Below, piece after piece: positions 49,129-57,991 of a DNA stretch of 64,000 bases. The position numbers and the translations under genes are program-made. How positions within the stretch are numbered: position 1 is the first letter of the stretch; each line of letters opens with the position of its first letter. The stretch comes from Hymenobacter volaticus (GTDB lineage: Bacteria > Bacteroidota > Bacteroidia > Cytophagales > Hymenobacteraceae): contig NZ_CP095064.1 in the NCBI RefSeq assembly GCF_022921055.1, positions 186,001-250,000 of the forward strand, written 5' to 3'. The notes below the pieces were generated by a model. That model had not been told where the DNA came from and did no database searches. It saw only the letters and a program-made list of their open reading frames with translations.

Positions 49129-49767
49129 TTAGGTAACGATATTCAACTCCGCAGGAGGTGGAGGTAGTTCGCCCATGCCGGTCACTTCTTGGCCGCCATC
49201 CTCCACCTTGGTAGAGGAAACGCCAATGGAAGCACTCACCCAAGTAAAGAACTTGGCAATGCTCTGGCTGTCGGCGGTATCCAGGCTGACGACATTTTCC
49301 GTGATCTGCTTTAACAACGCCGAATCGGCGGCGCTACCCGCGGCGCAGGCCACGGTAAAGGCGGTTTTCCGTTTGCGGAATTCTTCCAGGCCAATCTGCC
49401 AATCATCGGTGGGAATACCATCCGTCATGATGAACACCAGGGGTTTCCAGTCGCCTTTTTGCTCGGCCGTGGTTTTCGTTACCTCATTGTCCATGCAGGT
49501 GGAAACCAATTTCAGCGCCTCGCCTAAGCTGGTAGTGCCGGTAGCTCGGATGTCCACCATCTGAAACGAAGCCAAGTCGGTTAAGGGCACCACTTGTTTG
49601 GCCTCGCTATCAAAGGTGATGATGCTGATGAAGGCCGTCTCAATCGCCTGCGGATTCTGCCGCAACGAACTGATCATAACCTGAACCCCATTTTTAACTG
49701 CTTCAATGGGCTCGCCGGTCATGGAACCAGAGGTGTCCAATACTAAATAGACGGGTAGTCTCCTCAT
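49129..49767 (-). CDS. terY: TerY-like vWA domain protein
   Basis: A 212-residue von Willebrand A domain protein of the TerY type. It opens directly with RRLPVYLVLDTSGSMTGEPI (MIDAS motif DxSxS). The other metal-site residues lie in ATGTTSLGEAL (Thr) and VFIMTDGIPTDDW (Asp). The C-terminal tail is Pro-rich. vWA domains bind metal and partner proteins. TerY proteins occur with PP2C and kinase genes as the TerY-P triad, and this gene is the first of that operon here. A weak TAGAATTG promoter-like element lies upstream. This is the only gene of the operon without a frame break. Confidence 0.85.
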   Translation of the reverse strand: MRRLPVYLVLDTSGSMTGEPIEAVKNGVQVMISSLRQNPQAIETAFISIITFDSEAKQVVPLTDLASFQMVDIRATGTTSLGEALKLVSTCMDNEVTKTTAEQKGDWKPLVFIMTDGIPTDDWQIGLEEFRKRKTAFTVACAAGSAADSALLKQITENVVSLDTADSQSIAKFFTWVSASIGVSSTKVEDGGQEVTGMGELPPPPAELNIVT

Positions 49768-50341
49768 CGTTTCAGGGTTTGAAATGTTGTTGATAAACTC
49801 TGCAATTCTAGCGGCTCGCGCAAGCCAGAAACCGAAGCCAATTCTACTGCAGAAAAGGGCTCTTACGCTACAGACTGTATTCTACGCGTCATTTTCGAAA
49901 AACAGCTATAATGTCCTGTCTTCAAAAAATTAGCAGTTGAAATGCTTAACGCACGCCCGTGGGCAAGGTTTTCCAGTAATATAAGGAAGGTTTGACCTTT
50001 ACTCTTTTCGCCCGTTAGGGCATCGGTTAGGGCCCAAGGACCTGGAGAAGTAACCTAAAGGGGGGTTACAGTTAATCTCCTGAAACCGAGCAGTATGCTT
50101 TCTGCTCTTTCCTATTCATAACTAAGAAACGGAATCCAGCCGACTTGTCCACTAACCGGCTTTTGCGACTGCTCGCCGTACTAATTTGGATTCACCTGCT
50201 AAAACGATTTACCTTAGCTCGGTGTCCATTCTCTTAGGCAACCGCCCTACCCTTAGGAAGGGCGGTCCCCGTTTTGTTTTGCTGCTTTATCGGTAGATCC
50301 CACCGTTCGCTTACTTCCGTTTCTTCCCTCCTCGCCCCGCC
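49768..50341. other. Divergent intergenic region with hairpin
   Basis: About 570 bp between the divergent terY and acyltransferase genes. ACCGCCCT (50241-50248) pairs with AGGGCGGT (50259-50266) and is followed by a T-rich run, so it may be a terminator or attenuator 75 bp before the acyltransferase. No gene seen. Confidence 0.45.
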
Positions 50342-51448
50342 ATGAATACCCTACTTCAGACGCCTCTCCTGGCTCCGGCTCCGCAGACCGCGCCTTATTT
50401 CGGGGTCTTGGATGGCTTGCGCGGTATTGCGGCCGTGGCCGTGGTGCTCTTCCATTTCATGGAATTCGCCGTGCCCAATTACGCCGACAACTTCATTGCC
50501 CATGCCTACTTCGCCGTCGATTTCTTCTTCTGCCTCTCTGGCTTCGTCATCGCCAGCGCCTACGATGCGCGGCTGGCAACAATAGGCATCCGGGCGTTTC
50601 TGCTCCGCCGCCTGATTCGCCTCCACCCCCTGGTGCTCGTCGGGTCCGTACTCGGATGGCTCAGCTTTCGGTTTGATCCCTTTAGCGACCTGTATGCAAC
50701 GTACGCCAACAAAAGCGGACTGCTCTTCCTGGCCTCGTGCCTGATGATCCCGTATCCGCTCGTGCCCGAACGCTACTTTAATCTGTTCCACCTCAACCCG
50801 CCCACCTGGTCACTGTTCTGGGAGTACGTGGCCAATGTGGCGTACGCGCTCGTGCTGGTGCGGCTGCGCCCGCCCCTGCTCGCCGTCTTGACCTTCCTAG
50901 CGGCCATCGCGCTCTGCTATGAGGCCCGCACGGCCACGTTTCTCGGGGTGGGCTTTGGCGGGGATACGTTTGGGGCCGGCGCAATTCGGATGAGCTATTC
51001 CTTTTTGGTCGGGATTGTGGTGTACCGGGCGCGGTGGATTCTGGTTTCCCGCCTCGGGTTTCCGCTGATCGGCCTGTTGCTGGTTGCCGCCTTCGTCTTG
51101 CCCTTCTCCAAGCCGGTGAACTGGCTCACCGATTCGGTGGTCGTGCTCTTCTACTTTCCTTTATTGGTCGCCCTGGGCGCCGGGGCGCCGCTCACGCCGC
51201 GTTATGCCCCGCTCTGCCGCTTTTTAGGCGCCCTCTCGTATCCGCTCTACATGGTGCACTACCCCTTCTTGTGGGTGTTTCTGAGCTACGTGGAAAAGTA
51301 TAAGCCCTCCCCGAGTTCGTTTGCTGTCCTGATTCCGCTCGGCCTGCTTTTCTTAGTGCTATTGGCCTATGGGACGCTGGTGCTGGTAGATGCGCCGCTG
51401 CGAGCCTACTTAAATAGGAAACTAACCCGTAAGCAGCCCCTTGCATGA
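50342..51448 (+). CDS. Acyltransferase family 3 membrane protein
   Basis: A 368-residue integral membrane acyltransferase (Acyl_transf_3/OafA-like) with about ten helices. Conserved features: FGVLDGLRGIAAVAVVLFHF (family start with the RG and catalytic-type His), FFCLSGFVIA, and FLLRRLIRLHPLVLVG (RR-xxR). These proteins transfer acetyl or other acyl groups to surface sugars or exported molecules. Complete, with length normal for the family. It stands alone and ends before a strong bidirectional terminator at 51660. Confidence 0.9.
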   Translation: MNTLLQTPLLAPAPQTAPYFGVLDGLRGIAAVAVVLFHFMEFAVPNYADNFIAHAYFAVDFFFCLSGFVIASAYDARLATIGIRAFLLRRLIRLHPLVLVGSVLGWLSFRFDPFSDLYATYANKSGLLFLASCLMIPYPLVPERYFNLFHLNPPTWSLFWEYVANVAYALVLVRLRPPLLAVLTFLAAIALCYEARTATFLGVGFGGDTFGAGAIRMSYSFLVGIVVYRARWILVSRLGFPLIGLLLVAAFVLPFSKPVNWLTDSVVVLFYFPLLVALGAGAPLTPRYAPLCRFLGALSYPLYMVHYPFLWVFLSYVEKYKPSPSSFAVLIPLGLLFLVLLAYGTLVLVDAPLRAYLNRKLTRKQPLA

Positions 51449-52086
51449 GGAGCGGTTGCTGGTTGCTAGAGCCGCCCGGCTCATTTCCAACAATCATCCT
51501 GCCGCTCGCCGGGCAGGCGTGAGGAAGTCGGATGAAGGGAGACAAAAGTGCGCTTTTCGTAGAAAAGCTTTCCCAAGGGGTAACTAGGCGTTTACCCAGG
51601 CGCTATGTCAGCCTTGCAATGCTTCGTTGTCGGGTCCCGGATAGTAGAGCAGGGCAGCAAAAAAGGGTCTGTGGCCCTTGGCCACAGACCCTTTTTAATA
51701 CTCCAAAATACAAGCCCATTAACACCTTATAGTAGGTCGTGGTTGTGGCAGAACTCGCCGCACGAGACTCATACGATCGAAACAAGACGGATGAGCCACC
51801 AGAAAGCTGCGAAAAGGGGCTTTTTCTGCCACCTGTTCACCTCGTTCGTCAGCCCCCCAAGCCGGCGTGAGACTTCTGCCACAGCCCCAGTGCCTTCTTG
51901 GTCACTCGTGCACGGCCAGCGGGCATTGGTATGCCTACGAAATGGTCATCCGTTTATCTCGTGTACCCATTTTTTACTCCAGGAAAGTAAACTCGCTGCC
52001 TGCTACTACCCTACGTAACGCTCTTCCTTCAGCCTTGCCTATAGAGGTGCTGGACCGTTACTTCCCACTGGGAGGGGATGGTCTTC
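51449..52086. other. Intergenic stretch with terminator
   Basis: About 640 bp. Apart from the strong hairpin at 51660-51696 nothing was recognised; short frames on both strands are not supported. Confidence 0.4.
51660..51696. terminator. Bidirectional intrinsic terminator
   Basis: A perfect 17-bp stem (51660-51676 with 51680-51696, core GGGTCTGTGGCC) closes on a 3-nt loop and has A5/T5 runs on its sides. This is the strongest classical terminator in the window, serving the acyltransferase and possibly the minus-strand genes. Confidence 0.8.
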
Positions 52087-52305
52087 TCATTCTGTCTTTC
52101 CTTTCAGGCTGGCATAGATGGCCATGGCATGCCCATGTCCCAGCTCGAATTCTTCTTTGAGCCAGTTCGTGATGACCGTTGCTTTAATCGACTCAACCAA
52201 GTGCCCGTCTTTTACGAAGCCTTTTGCTTCCGCGAGTTGCTTGAAGTCGTCAGGCCCTTTGCCCGTCTTGGCTTGGATGTTGTCGAGGTAGGCTTGAAAA
52301 GACAT
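52087..52305 (-). CDS. DUF4287 domain protein
   Basis: A complete 72-residue protein that consists of a DUF4287 domain: MSFQAYLDNIQAKTGKGPDD, then FKQLAEAKGF and WLKEEFELGHGHAMAIYASL. The GHGHAMA motif is characteristic of the family. Function unknown; proteins of this group are small, cytoplasmic and common in soil bacteria. It stands alone. Confidence 0.8.
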   Translation of the reverse strand: MSFQAYLDNIQAKTGKGPDDFKQLAEAKGFVKDGHLVESIKATVITNWLKEEFELGHGHAMAIYASLKGKTE

Positions 52306-52479
52306 GGCTTTAGTTTTCTAAATGAGGTGAGCTAAAAGAGTTAAGCGGGTACCTCTGAAAATTACGAGCAGGTTTTTCGGCGCGCTAGGCTACGCACTGA
52401 TAAGGGCCATGTGGACCTGCCATGCCTGTCGGGGATACCCGCCCGGAACTAGGCTCCGTGAAAATTACGGACCGTGAAT

Positions 52480-52707
52480 TTAGACCTGCAGACCACGGTT
52501 GAAGAGTAAGTCGTATCGTGATGGGAAGTTCTCGTTGCAATGGGCAGCAAATGCAGTTAAGTTAGGAAGGGGTGCTGTTTCGCGCTCAGTTGGGGTATAG
52601 TAGAGCGCTATATCCCCGCCCCGGAAGACTTTGGTTTCAGTGGGTTTAAGCGTCATTCGCTCGTTTGGATTCTCAAACAGCAGCAACCCGCTTCCCCAAA
52701 ATATCAC
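52480..52707 (-). CDS. Hypothetical small protein
   Basis: A 75-codon frame with moderately protein-like sequence (LKPTETKVFRGGDIALYYTP). It has no signal peptide or domain and no recognisable family. It could be a remnant. Low support. Confidence 0.25.
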   Translation of the reverse strand: MIFWGSGLLLFENPNERMTLKPTETKVFRGGDIALYYTPTERETAPLPNLTAFAAHCNENFPSRYDLLFNRGLQV

Positions 52708-52874
52708 CTAAGCTAACAGAATAGAATTGGGTAGGTCCTTGGGTAATAGCCAGCGTAGTAAGCCAGCGTTCGCATTTGCCTGCTTTAGCTTAGGGGCTGA
52801 TTGGGGGTACCCTACTCTACTGGACAAGCATCTCTACTGGAGTGGCCAGATAATGCAGAACAGTCGGCATAAAT

Positions 52875-53270
52875 GCAGCCGGATTGTCGAGGTTAGCGAC
52901 CTAGCTCGCGTTGGGCACCACTGCACTTTGCGCGCCGGGCACGAGTTGTTGCAGCGTTTCATTATCCTGCGGGCGGTCGACTCGCGCTGCCCAGCCAGCA
53001 GCGGCACTCGCACCGGGTGAGCTTATAGCCGGGGCACGAGCGAGTGACCGCGCAGTGGGCGGGGCTCGACGGGCGGCGGTTGCCCCATCGCCCTCTCTGG
53101 CCCCATCGGGCGCAGAAGGAGCCGCACGAACGGAAGCCTGGCCCGCTTGCTTTCTACAAAGGCCTCACCCACCGAATCCTAAAGGCAGCGGTGCTGCGCG
53201 CTTGCAGGTTGCGCGATTTCGATGCGACGACGCATACTCTCGGCTTCGGAAACGGGCTGCTTGAGGCGCC
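52875..53270 (-). pseudogene. Decayed copy of the alpha/beta hydrolase at 56441-57421
   Basis: The DNA is alignable over about 400 bp with the 3' half of the hydrolase gene at 56495-56910. For example, CGGATTGTCGAGGTTAGCGA here matches CGGATTGTCGAGATTAGCGA there, and GCGCGCCGGGCACGAGTTGT is shared exactly. All frames are broken. It represents a duplicated hydrolase that has lost its 5' part and coding capacity. It lies just downstream of the second AraC gene. Confidence 0.65.
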
Positions 53271-53307
53271 GTCAGCAAGGAATGCTGCCTAGCTAAAGTC
53301 GCTTCGG

Positions 53308-54252
53308 CTACTGTCGCTCCTGCCGGCCAGTGGTAAACGTACGCCGGAAGGCCGAGGGGGTAGTACTGGTTTTGGCTTTAAACAGGTTGCTGAATGATTG
53401 GGCGTGCTCGAACCCCAACTCATAGGCAATCTCGCCCACCGTGAGGTTGGTAACTGCTAGGCGCTCTTTTGCCCGCTCAATGAGCCGGTGGTGGATGTGC
53501 TGCTGGGCATTCTGCCCGGTAAGCGAGCGCAGCGTGTCACTCAGGTAGCTCGGGGTCATATGCACCTGCTCGGCCAGGTAATGCACGGTCGGCAGGCCCT
53601 GTACGAGCGGCTGCTGGGCGTCGAAATAGGCATCCAGCAACTCCTCGACCTGCTGGAGCAGGGCGCGGGTGGCCGGTCGCCGGGTCAGAAACTGCCGCTG
53701 ATAAAAGCGTTGCGTATAAGTCAGCAGCAAGTCGAGTTGCGCCAGCAGCACGTCCTGGCTTAGCGCATCGAGCCGGCTGTTAAGCTCCTCCGCCATACTC
53801 CCGAATAGGGCCACGAGAGCGGCCTGCTCTTTCTCGGAAAGGTGCAAGGCTTCGTTTGTGGCGTAAGAGAAAAAGCCGTGCTGCTTGATAGTTTTAGCCA
53901 GCGGGTAGCCCAGCAGAAAGTCCGGATGCACCAGCAGCACCCACCCCCGTTGGCAGCCCGCCTCCGACGAGCCGCCAACGCCCAGCACTTGGTTCGGCGC
54001 CGCCAGCAGCAAGCTGCCGTCCGTGAAGTCGTAGCGCCCTTGCCCGTAGGCCAGTTGCCCGGCACCCCCGGTTTTGAGCGCAATCTTGTAAAAGCTCAGC
54101 ACGTGGGGGCCGTGCGCTGAGGCGGAGTGCATCGGGTGGACGTTCGCATCCACTAGGCTAATCAGCGGGTGTTGTGGCTTGGGTAGGCCCAGCGCCTGGT
54201 GCGCCTCGGCCAGGGAGGCAAAGCGGAGCGGACCGGTTTCGGGTTTTTTCAT
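53308..54252 (-). CDS. AraC family transcriptional regulator
   Basis: A 314-residue regulator. The N-terminal cupin-like sensor region covers residues 30-170. The C-terminal DNA-binding domain has two helix-turn-helix motifs: VHYLAEQVHMTPSYLSDTLR and LTVGEIAYELGFEHAQSFSN, followed by LFKAKTSTTPSAFRRTF. I chose the start MKKPETGPLRF (54252). It lies on the same strand and 104 bp downstream of an SDR gene, mirroring the AraC/SDR pair at 37570-39450. It may control the SDR or the neighbouring hydrolase. Confidence 0.9.
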   Translation of the reverse strand: MKKPETGPLRFASLAEAHQALGLPKPQHPLISLVDANVHPMHSASAHGPHVLSFYKIALKTGGAGQLAYGQGRYDFTDGSLLLAAPNQVLGVGGSSEAGCQRGWVLLVHPDFLLGYPLAKTIKQHGFFSYATNEALHLSEKEQAALVALFGSMAEELNSRLDALSQDVLLAQLDLLLTYTQRFYQRQFLTRRPATRALLQQVEELLDAYFDAQQPLVQGLPTVHYLAEQVHMTPSYLSDTLRSLTGQNAQQHIHHRLIERAKERLAVTNLTVGEIAYELGFEHAQSFSNLFKAKTSTTPSAFRRTFTTGRQERQ

Positions 54253-54356
54253 GGGCAGCAGAGCCCCGGCGGCGAGGCGTGGTGGCGCTTGCCGCCGGGG
54301 GCGAAAGACCGAAGATAGCGCGAAGAAAGTTACCTCCGCGGTTGCCAACTACCCAG

Positions 54357-55235
54357 TTAGCGGGACTGGCGGGCCGGGCCCTGCGCGGCTTCCGACACGG
54401 CTGCCCACTGCTCCCAGCCGGCCAGCCGTTCGGCGTAGGCGGCCCGCACCCAGGGCAGGTTCTGGCTGCCCAGGAAAAAACGGAGCGGTGGCTCGGGCGC
54501 ATCCACCACGGCAAATAGCGCCGCGGGCGTGGCCTGCGGGTCACCGCCTTCGGACCCTTTCAGGCGCTCCATAACCTGGGTGCGCAAATCGGTGTACACG
54601 TCCAGGGCAGGGGCAACTTTCAGCGACTGCTCACTGCCGAACTCCGTGGCGTAGGCGCCTGGCTCCACCAGCGTGACGCGCAAGCCAAAGGGCTTGATTT
54701 CCGCGGCCAGGCTGTCGTGAATTGCCTCGAAGGCCCACTTCGAAGAGCAGTAGTAGCCAATCAACGGCAGGCTCACCAAGCCCAGCCCGCTGGAAATACC
54801 GATAATGTGCCCGCTGCCCTGCGCCCGCAGCAACGGCAGGGCGGCCTGGATGACGGACAGGGTGCCAAAAATATTCGTTTCGTAAAGCGCCCGCACGTCG
54901 GCCGCGGGGGCTTCTTCGATGGTGCCCACCAGCGAATAGCCGGCGTTATTGAGCACCACGTCGAGCCGCCCGAAGTGCGTGTGCGCGTGCGCCACGGCCG
55001 CTGCCACCTGCTCGGGTTGGGTGACGTCCATCTCCAGCGGCAGCACGTTGGGTCCGTAGATGCCCGACAGGTCGGCCAGGCTGGCCAGCGTGCGAGCCGT
55101 GGCAGCCACTTTATCGCCGCGCTGCAGGGCCGCCTCGGTCCAGATGCGGCCGAAGCCCCGCGAGGCGCCGGTGATAAACCATACTTTGCCCGGTGCGGTG
55201 GCCGCGCCATTGGCCGTTGTTTGCTGTGGTGCCAT
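54357..55235 (-). CDS. Short-chain dehydrogenase/reductase (SDR)
   Basis: A 292-residue SDR. Cofactor motif: VWFITGASRGFGRIWTEAAL (TGxxxGxG). Then come NNAGYSLVG, the catalytic Ser in GHIIGISSGLG and YYCSSKWAFE (YxxxK). Start MAPQQTTANG at 55235; the upstream extension to 55409 has no family features. Related to the SDR at 38581, with which it shares order and regulator type. A CTTTGCC element about 25 nt upstream could be its promoter. Confidence 0.9.
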   Translation of the reverse strand: MAPQQTTANGAATAPGKVWFITGASRGFGRIWTEAALQRGDKVAATARTLASLADLSGIYGPNVLPLEMDVTQPEQVAAAVAHAHTHFGRLDVVLNNAGYSLVGTIEEAPAADVRALYETNIFGTLSVIQAALPLLRAQGSGHIIGISSGLGLVSLPLIGYYCSSKWAFEAIHDSLAAEIKPFGLRVTLVEPGAYATEFGSEQSLKVAPALDVYTDLRTQVMERLKGSEGGDPQATPAALFAVVDAPEPPLRFFLGSQNLPWVRAAYAERLAGWEQWAAVSEAAQGPARQSR

Positions 55236-55554
55236 GAAGTGTTTGGTTGCGTGAATAACACGGCAAAGATTGCCAGCGGCAGCACCTGCTATTGTAGGCG
55301 AATCGGGGAATAGCGTAGGCAAAACAAGGTTTATCCCCTTAGACGATGTTAAGACTTCTTCGCCCGCTACGAGGGCAGCGATACCACAGCTTTTCGTCAA
55401 CAAACCCATAGCTCAAGCCCTAACTTCGCTGCTATTCGTAGCCAACTCATCCCCTTCACCCCCGCCTTTTTACTCCTCGTTCCTTTTTCTTCCCAGGGCT
55501 AATTCGGCTTGGTAATTTCGTTGCGCACTAGCTAGCCGGCAGGAAGCATATTAT
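55236..55554. other. Intergenic stretch, nothing recognised
   Basis: About 320 bp between the SDR start and the topoisomerase fragment. Probable promoter region of the SDR; no other feature seen. Confidence 0.35.
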
Positions 55555-55846
55555 CGTATCGTTGAAAGTCCCAACACGATTAAAAAAGAAGGGGCTACGT
55601 GGGGCCCGACGACCAGGTAGCTGCCTCGGTGGGACACATTCGGAACCTGCCCGTGGGCGGGGACGACATGGGCATCGACCGCGAGCATGGCCACGCCCTG
55701 AAATACGTCGTTAGTGACGACAACAAGTCGGTGGTGGCCAACCTGCGCCGCCTGGCCAAAGCCGGTATCCAGCGTATGTATCGGGGTAGCGCAAGAGTAA
55801 GAGCACAAATTCGCGTTAAAGCTGGACTGTCGGATTTAACGTTTTG
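55555..55846 (+). pseudogene. DNA topoisomerase I (TopA) 5' fragment
   Basis: Starts with IVESPNTIKK, the Toprim opening of type IA topoisomerases (IVESPxKAKTI in intact ones). After one frame change it continues as GPDDQVAASVGHIRNLP and YVVSDDNKSVVANLRRLAKA. The expected DPDREGE motif after this point is lost. No start codon remains, and the catalytic domains are absent. A truncated remnant, possibly from a plasmid or element topA. Confidence 0.6.
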
Positions 55847-56092
55847 AGCGTCTCGCAAAACGCTCGTGGCTGTTGCAGAAGGCCACTCCTTGCCTAAGCG
55901 GCCGTCACTCCCGTCTAGGGTAGTGTAGAAAACCGGCCATAATGCGGCTGTTTGCCCTGTTTCTATGGCCTCTGGTGTCTGGTTTGCCAGCGCTTGCTTT
56001 CCTCAAAGCAGGGATCCCGAACCACATTGGATCCCGCCGCGCTGGTTGTAGCTAGTCACATTACGCTACGTGACTGGTGCCGCCTTCCGTTT

Positions 56093-56400
56093 CCCGAACC
56101 GTCCACTACTCCCTCGTCATTGCTGCACGTACGCCCTTTTCGTTTGGGTCCACCATCTACCTCAACCCGGACCGCCACGCTGCTGGCAGTGCTGCACCAC
56201 CAGCATGCGCACGTGCAGCAGTGGCACACGGTGGATGTGTTGCTCAGGTAAGTAGCGCTGTCTGCCGCTTGGTGCAACCCGACCGCGTAGCTGCAGTGTC
56301 TTGCGCGACAATCTCTTATACTTGGCAGACTAGGCCGCGCTGCAAACGGGCTCAGACCGGGGCGTGACCTGCTAACTTTAATTTCTGTCAGGAATAGCTC
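56093..56400 (+). pseudogene. M56 (BlaR1-type) metallopeptidase fragment
   Basis: The plus strand reads TPFSFGSTIYLNPDRHA, then in a second frame LLAVLHHQHAHVQQWHTVDV, then in a third frame DNLLYLAD-stop-AALQTGSDRG. These match the core of M56 peptidases of the BlaR1 antirepressor type, which have HExxH in the same place. Here Glu is replaced by Gln (HQHAH). Two stops and frame changes show that it is dead. Membrane helices upstream and the C-terminal region are absent. Confidence 0.55.
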
Positions 56401-56440
56401 TGCCTTAGCTCTCTTTTTCAGTGCCTTGGTATGTTAGTAA

Positions 56441-57421
56441 CTATAGTTTGTGAGTGTTACGTATAGATTCTATGAAATAAATAATGGTGTGCGTAAACGC
56501 ATTCGGATTGTCGAGATTAGCGACGTGGCCGGCATTGGGCACTACGGCCACTTGCGCGCCGGGCACGAGTTGTTGAAGCGTTTGATTGTCTTGCTGGCGA
56601 GCAACTGATTCACGGGCGCCAGCCAGCAACAGCAACGGCACTTGCACCGGGTGGGCGCGGAGCTGGGGCACGAGCGAGTGGCCGAGCAACACCCTAGGCT
56701 CCACGTGCAGCGGCTGCCACATCGACCAATCCTGCACCATTTGGCGCAGCAAGGGTGCTGACCGGACGGAATCCGGCCCGCTTGATTTCAATAAGGATGC
56801 TAGCCACTGGGCTTTGAAAGCGGTAGTGCCACGCGCTTGCAGCTGTGTGATTTCGGTGCGGCGGCGCGCCACCTCAACTTCCGTGATAGGCTGCTCGGGT
56901 CCCGGCCTAGAGTAAATACTGCCACTGCATGACACCACCGACAGCACGTTTTCGGGGTGCAGGGCCATGAAGTCGACGGCCACAAAACCGCCGAGCGAGA
57001 CCCCCACCAAGTGGGCTTTGGGAATATGCAGGGCTTGGAGCAACTGGTACAGATCGTCGGCGTGCAGGAATTGCTGACCTTCCACGGGCACCGACGATAG
57101 GCCGTAGCCACGCATATCGTAACGAATAACCCGGTAGTGCCGCGCCAGCGCCGCCACTTGCGGGTCCCACATGCGCCGGTCAAAGGAATGGCCGTGCAGC
57201 AGCACTACCGGGGCGCCGCGCCCGATTTCCTCGTAGTACAGCTGCGCGCCAGGAATAGCAATTTTACCTTTCTTGCTGGCTAGCGCGGCCGTGGTTGGGT
57301 GGGCTAGCGTTTTGGGCGGCACAGCTGATGCCTGGGCGCAGGCCAAGCTAGGTAGCAGCGCCAGCACCGTGCAAGAAAGCAGGAGCCGGAACCAGTGTTG
57401 TAAGCGTGAAGGTGAGGACAT
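56441..57421 (-). CDS. Secreted alpha/beta hydrolase
   Basis: A 326-residue exported hydrolase with a signal peptide (LLLSCTVLALLPSLACAQA). Alpha/beta fold motifs: oxyanion HGHSFDRRMWDPQVAAL (HG), IRYDMRGYGLSSVPVEG, nucleophile elbow LVGVSLGGFVAVDF (GxSxG), and a late His in VVPNAGHVANLDNP. Related to small-molecule esterases and lactonases; the substrate is unknown. A decayed copy of its 3' half lies at 52875-53270. Complete. Confidence 0.85.
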   Translation of the reverse strand: MSSPSRLQHWFRLLLSCTVLALLPSLACAQASAVPPKTLAHPTTAALASKKGKIAIPGAQLYYEEIGRGAPVVLLHGHSFDRRMWDPQVAALARHYRVIRYDMRGYGLSSVPVEGQQFLHADDLYQLLQALHIPKAHLVGVSLGGFVAVDFMALHPENVLSVVSCSGSIYSRPGPEQPITEVEVARRRTEITQLQARGTTAFKAQWLASLLKSSGPDSVRSAPLLRQMVQDWSMWQPLHVEPRVLLGHSLVPQLRAHPVQVPLLLLAGARESVARQQDNQTLQQLVPGAQVAVVPNAGHVANLDNPNAFTHTIIYFIESIRNTHKL

Positions 57422-57484
57422 AAACTGACTGATGGGTCGACTTCTTAAAAGTTGTTTGAGCTAGTAAGAAAGGCCACTAAATCG

Positions 57485-57570
57485 ACGTAGAGACGCCTAC
57501 TTGCGTCTTGTCGTTGAACAAAACCGTTCGGCCGGCGCGCTCGGCGAGACGCAAGTAGGCGTCTCTACGT
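57485..57570. repeat. 24-bp perfect inverted repeat, REP-like
   Basis: 57485-57508 pairs perfectly with 57547-57570 around a 38-nt loop; the arms contain AGAGACGCCTACTTGCGTCT. This resembles widespread intergenic 'GTAGAGACGC' repeat elements in several bacterial phyla. It lies just upstream of the hydrolase gene. Confidence 0.6.
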
Positions 57571-57613
57571 GGTTCTGACGACTCGTTCAGTTACCTCAGC
57601 CATCTTATAAAGA

Positions 57614-57812
57614 CTAACGCTTGAAAACCTTGTCTAAAAAGGCCGCGGTGTAGTCTAGCGTTGGCGCAAACCACGGCGTAAACAGGGGAAAAGTATGCGG
57701 CGTATCAGGGAGCGTGTGCACCTCGTGGTAGATCCGAAAGGCGTCCAGCTTTTTAAGCATGTCTTCCCGGCCGGCGTGCATCCAGTCAACGGAGCTGTAT
57801 ATTTTTTAGCGA
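57614..57812 (-). pseudogene. C-terminal fragment of a second esterase
   Basis: The minus strand reads VDWMHAGREDMLKKLDAFRI, then YHEVHTLPDTPHTFPLF and LDYTAAFLDKVFKR to TAG at 57614. This matches the C-terminal end of BD-FAE/acetyl-esterase-like alpha/beta hydrolases, with the catalytic His in PHTF. An in-frame stop precedes it and the N-terminal 200 residues are missing. Truncated remnant. Confidence 0.5.
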
Positions 57813-57991
57813 ACTCAGACGAATGCACAACAGGAAAAAGTAATGTGTCTCATCAACTGGGTAGCATGAAAATTATCACTTTTCCGGTTTATAACAAATC
57901 TCTTGTAAAGCACCTTTTTTGAGCCACTAACTAGGATGTTTCAAGGAAATGGGGCTATACTTTACTAGAGCTTACTTATTAAAGTCGCTTT

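Noticed and set aside
10217..56340. Reassigned TAG/TAA code
   Set aside because: Intact genes here use TAA and TAG as normal stops, so a changed code does not fit; simple nonsense mutation is more likely.
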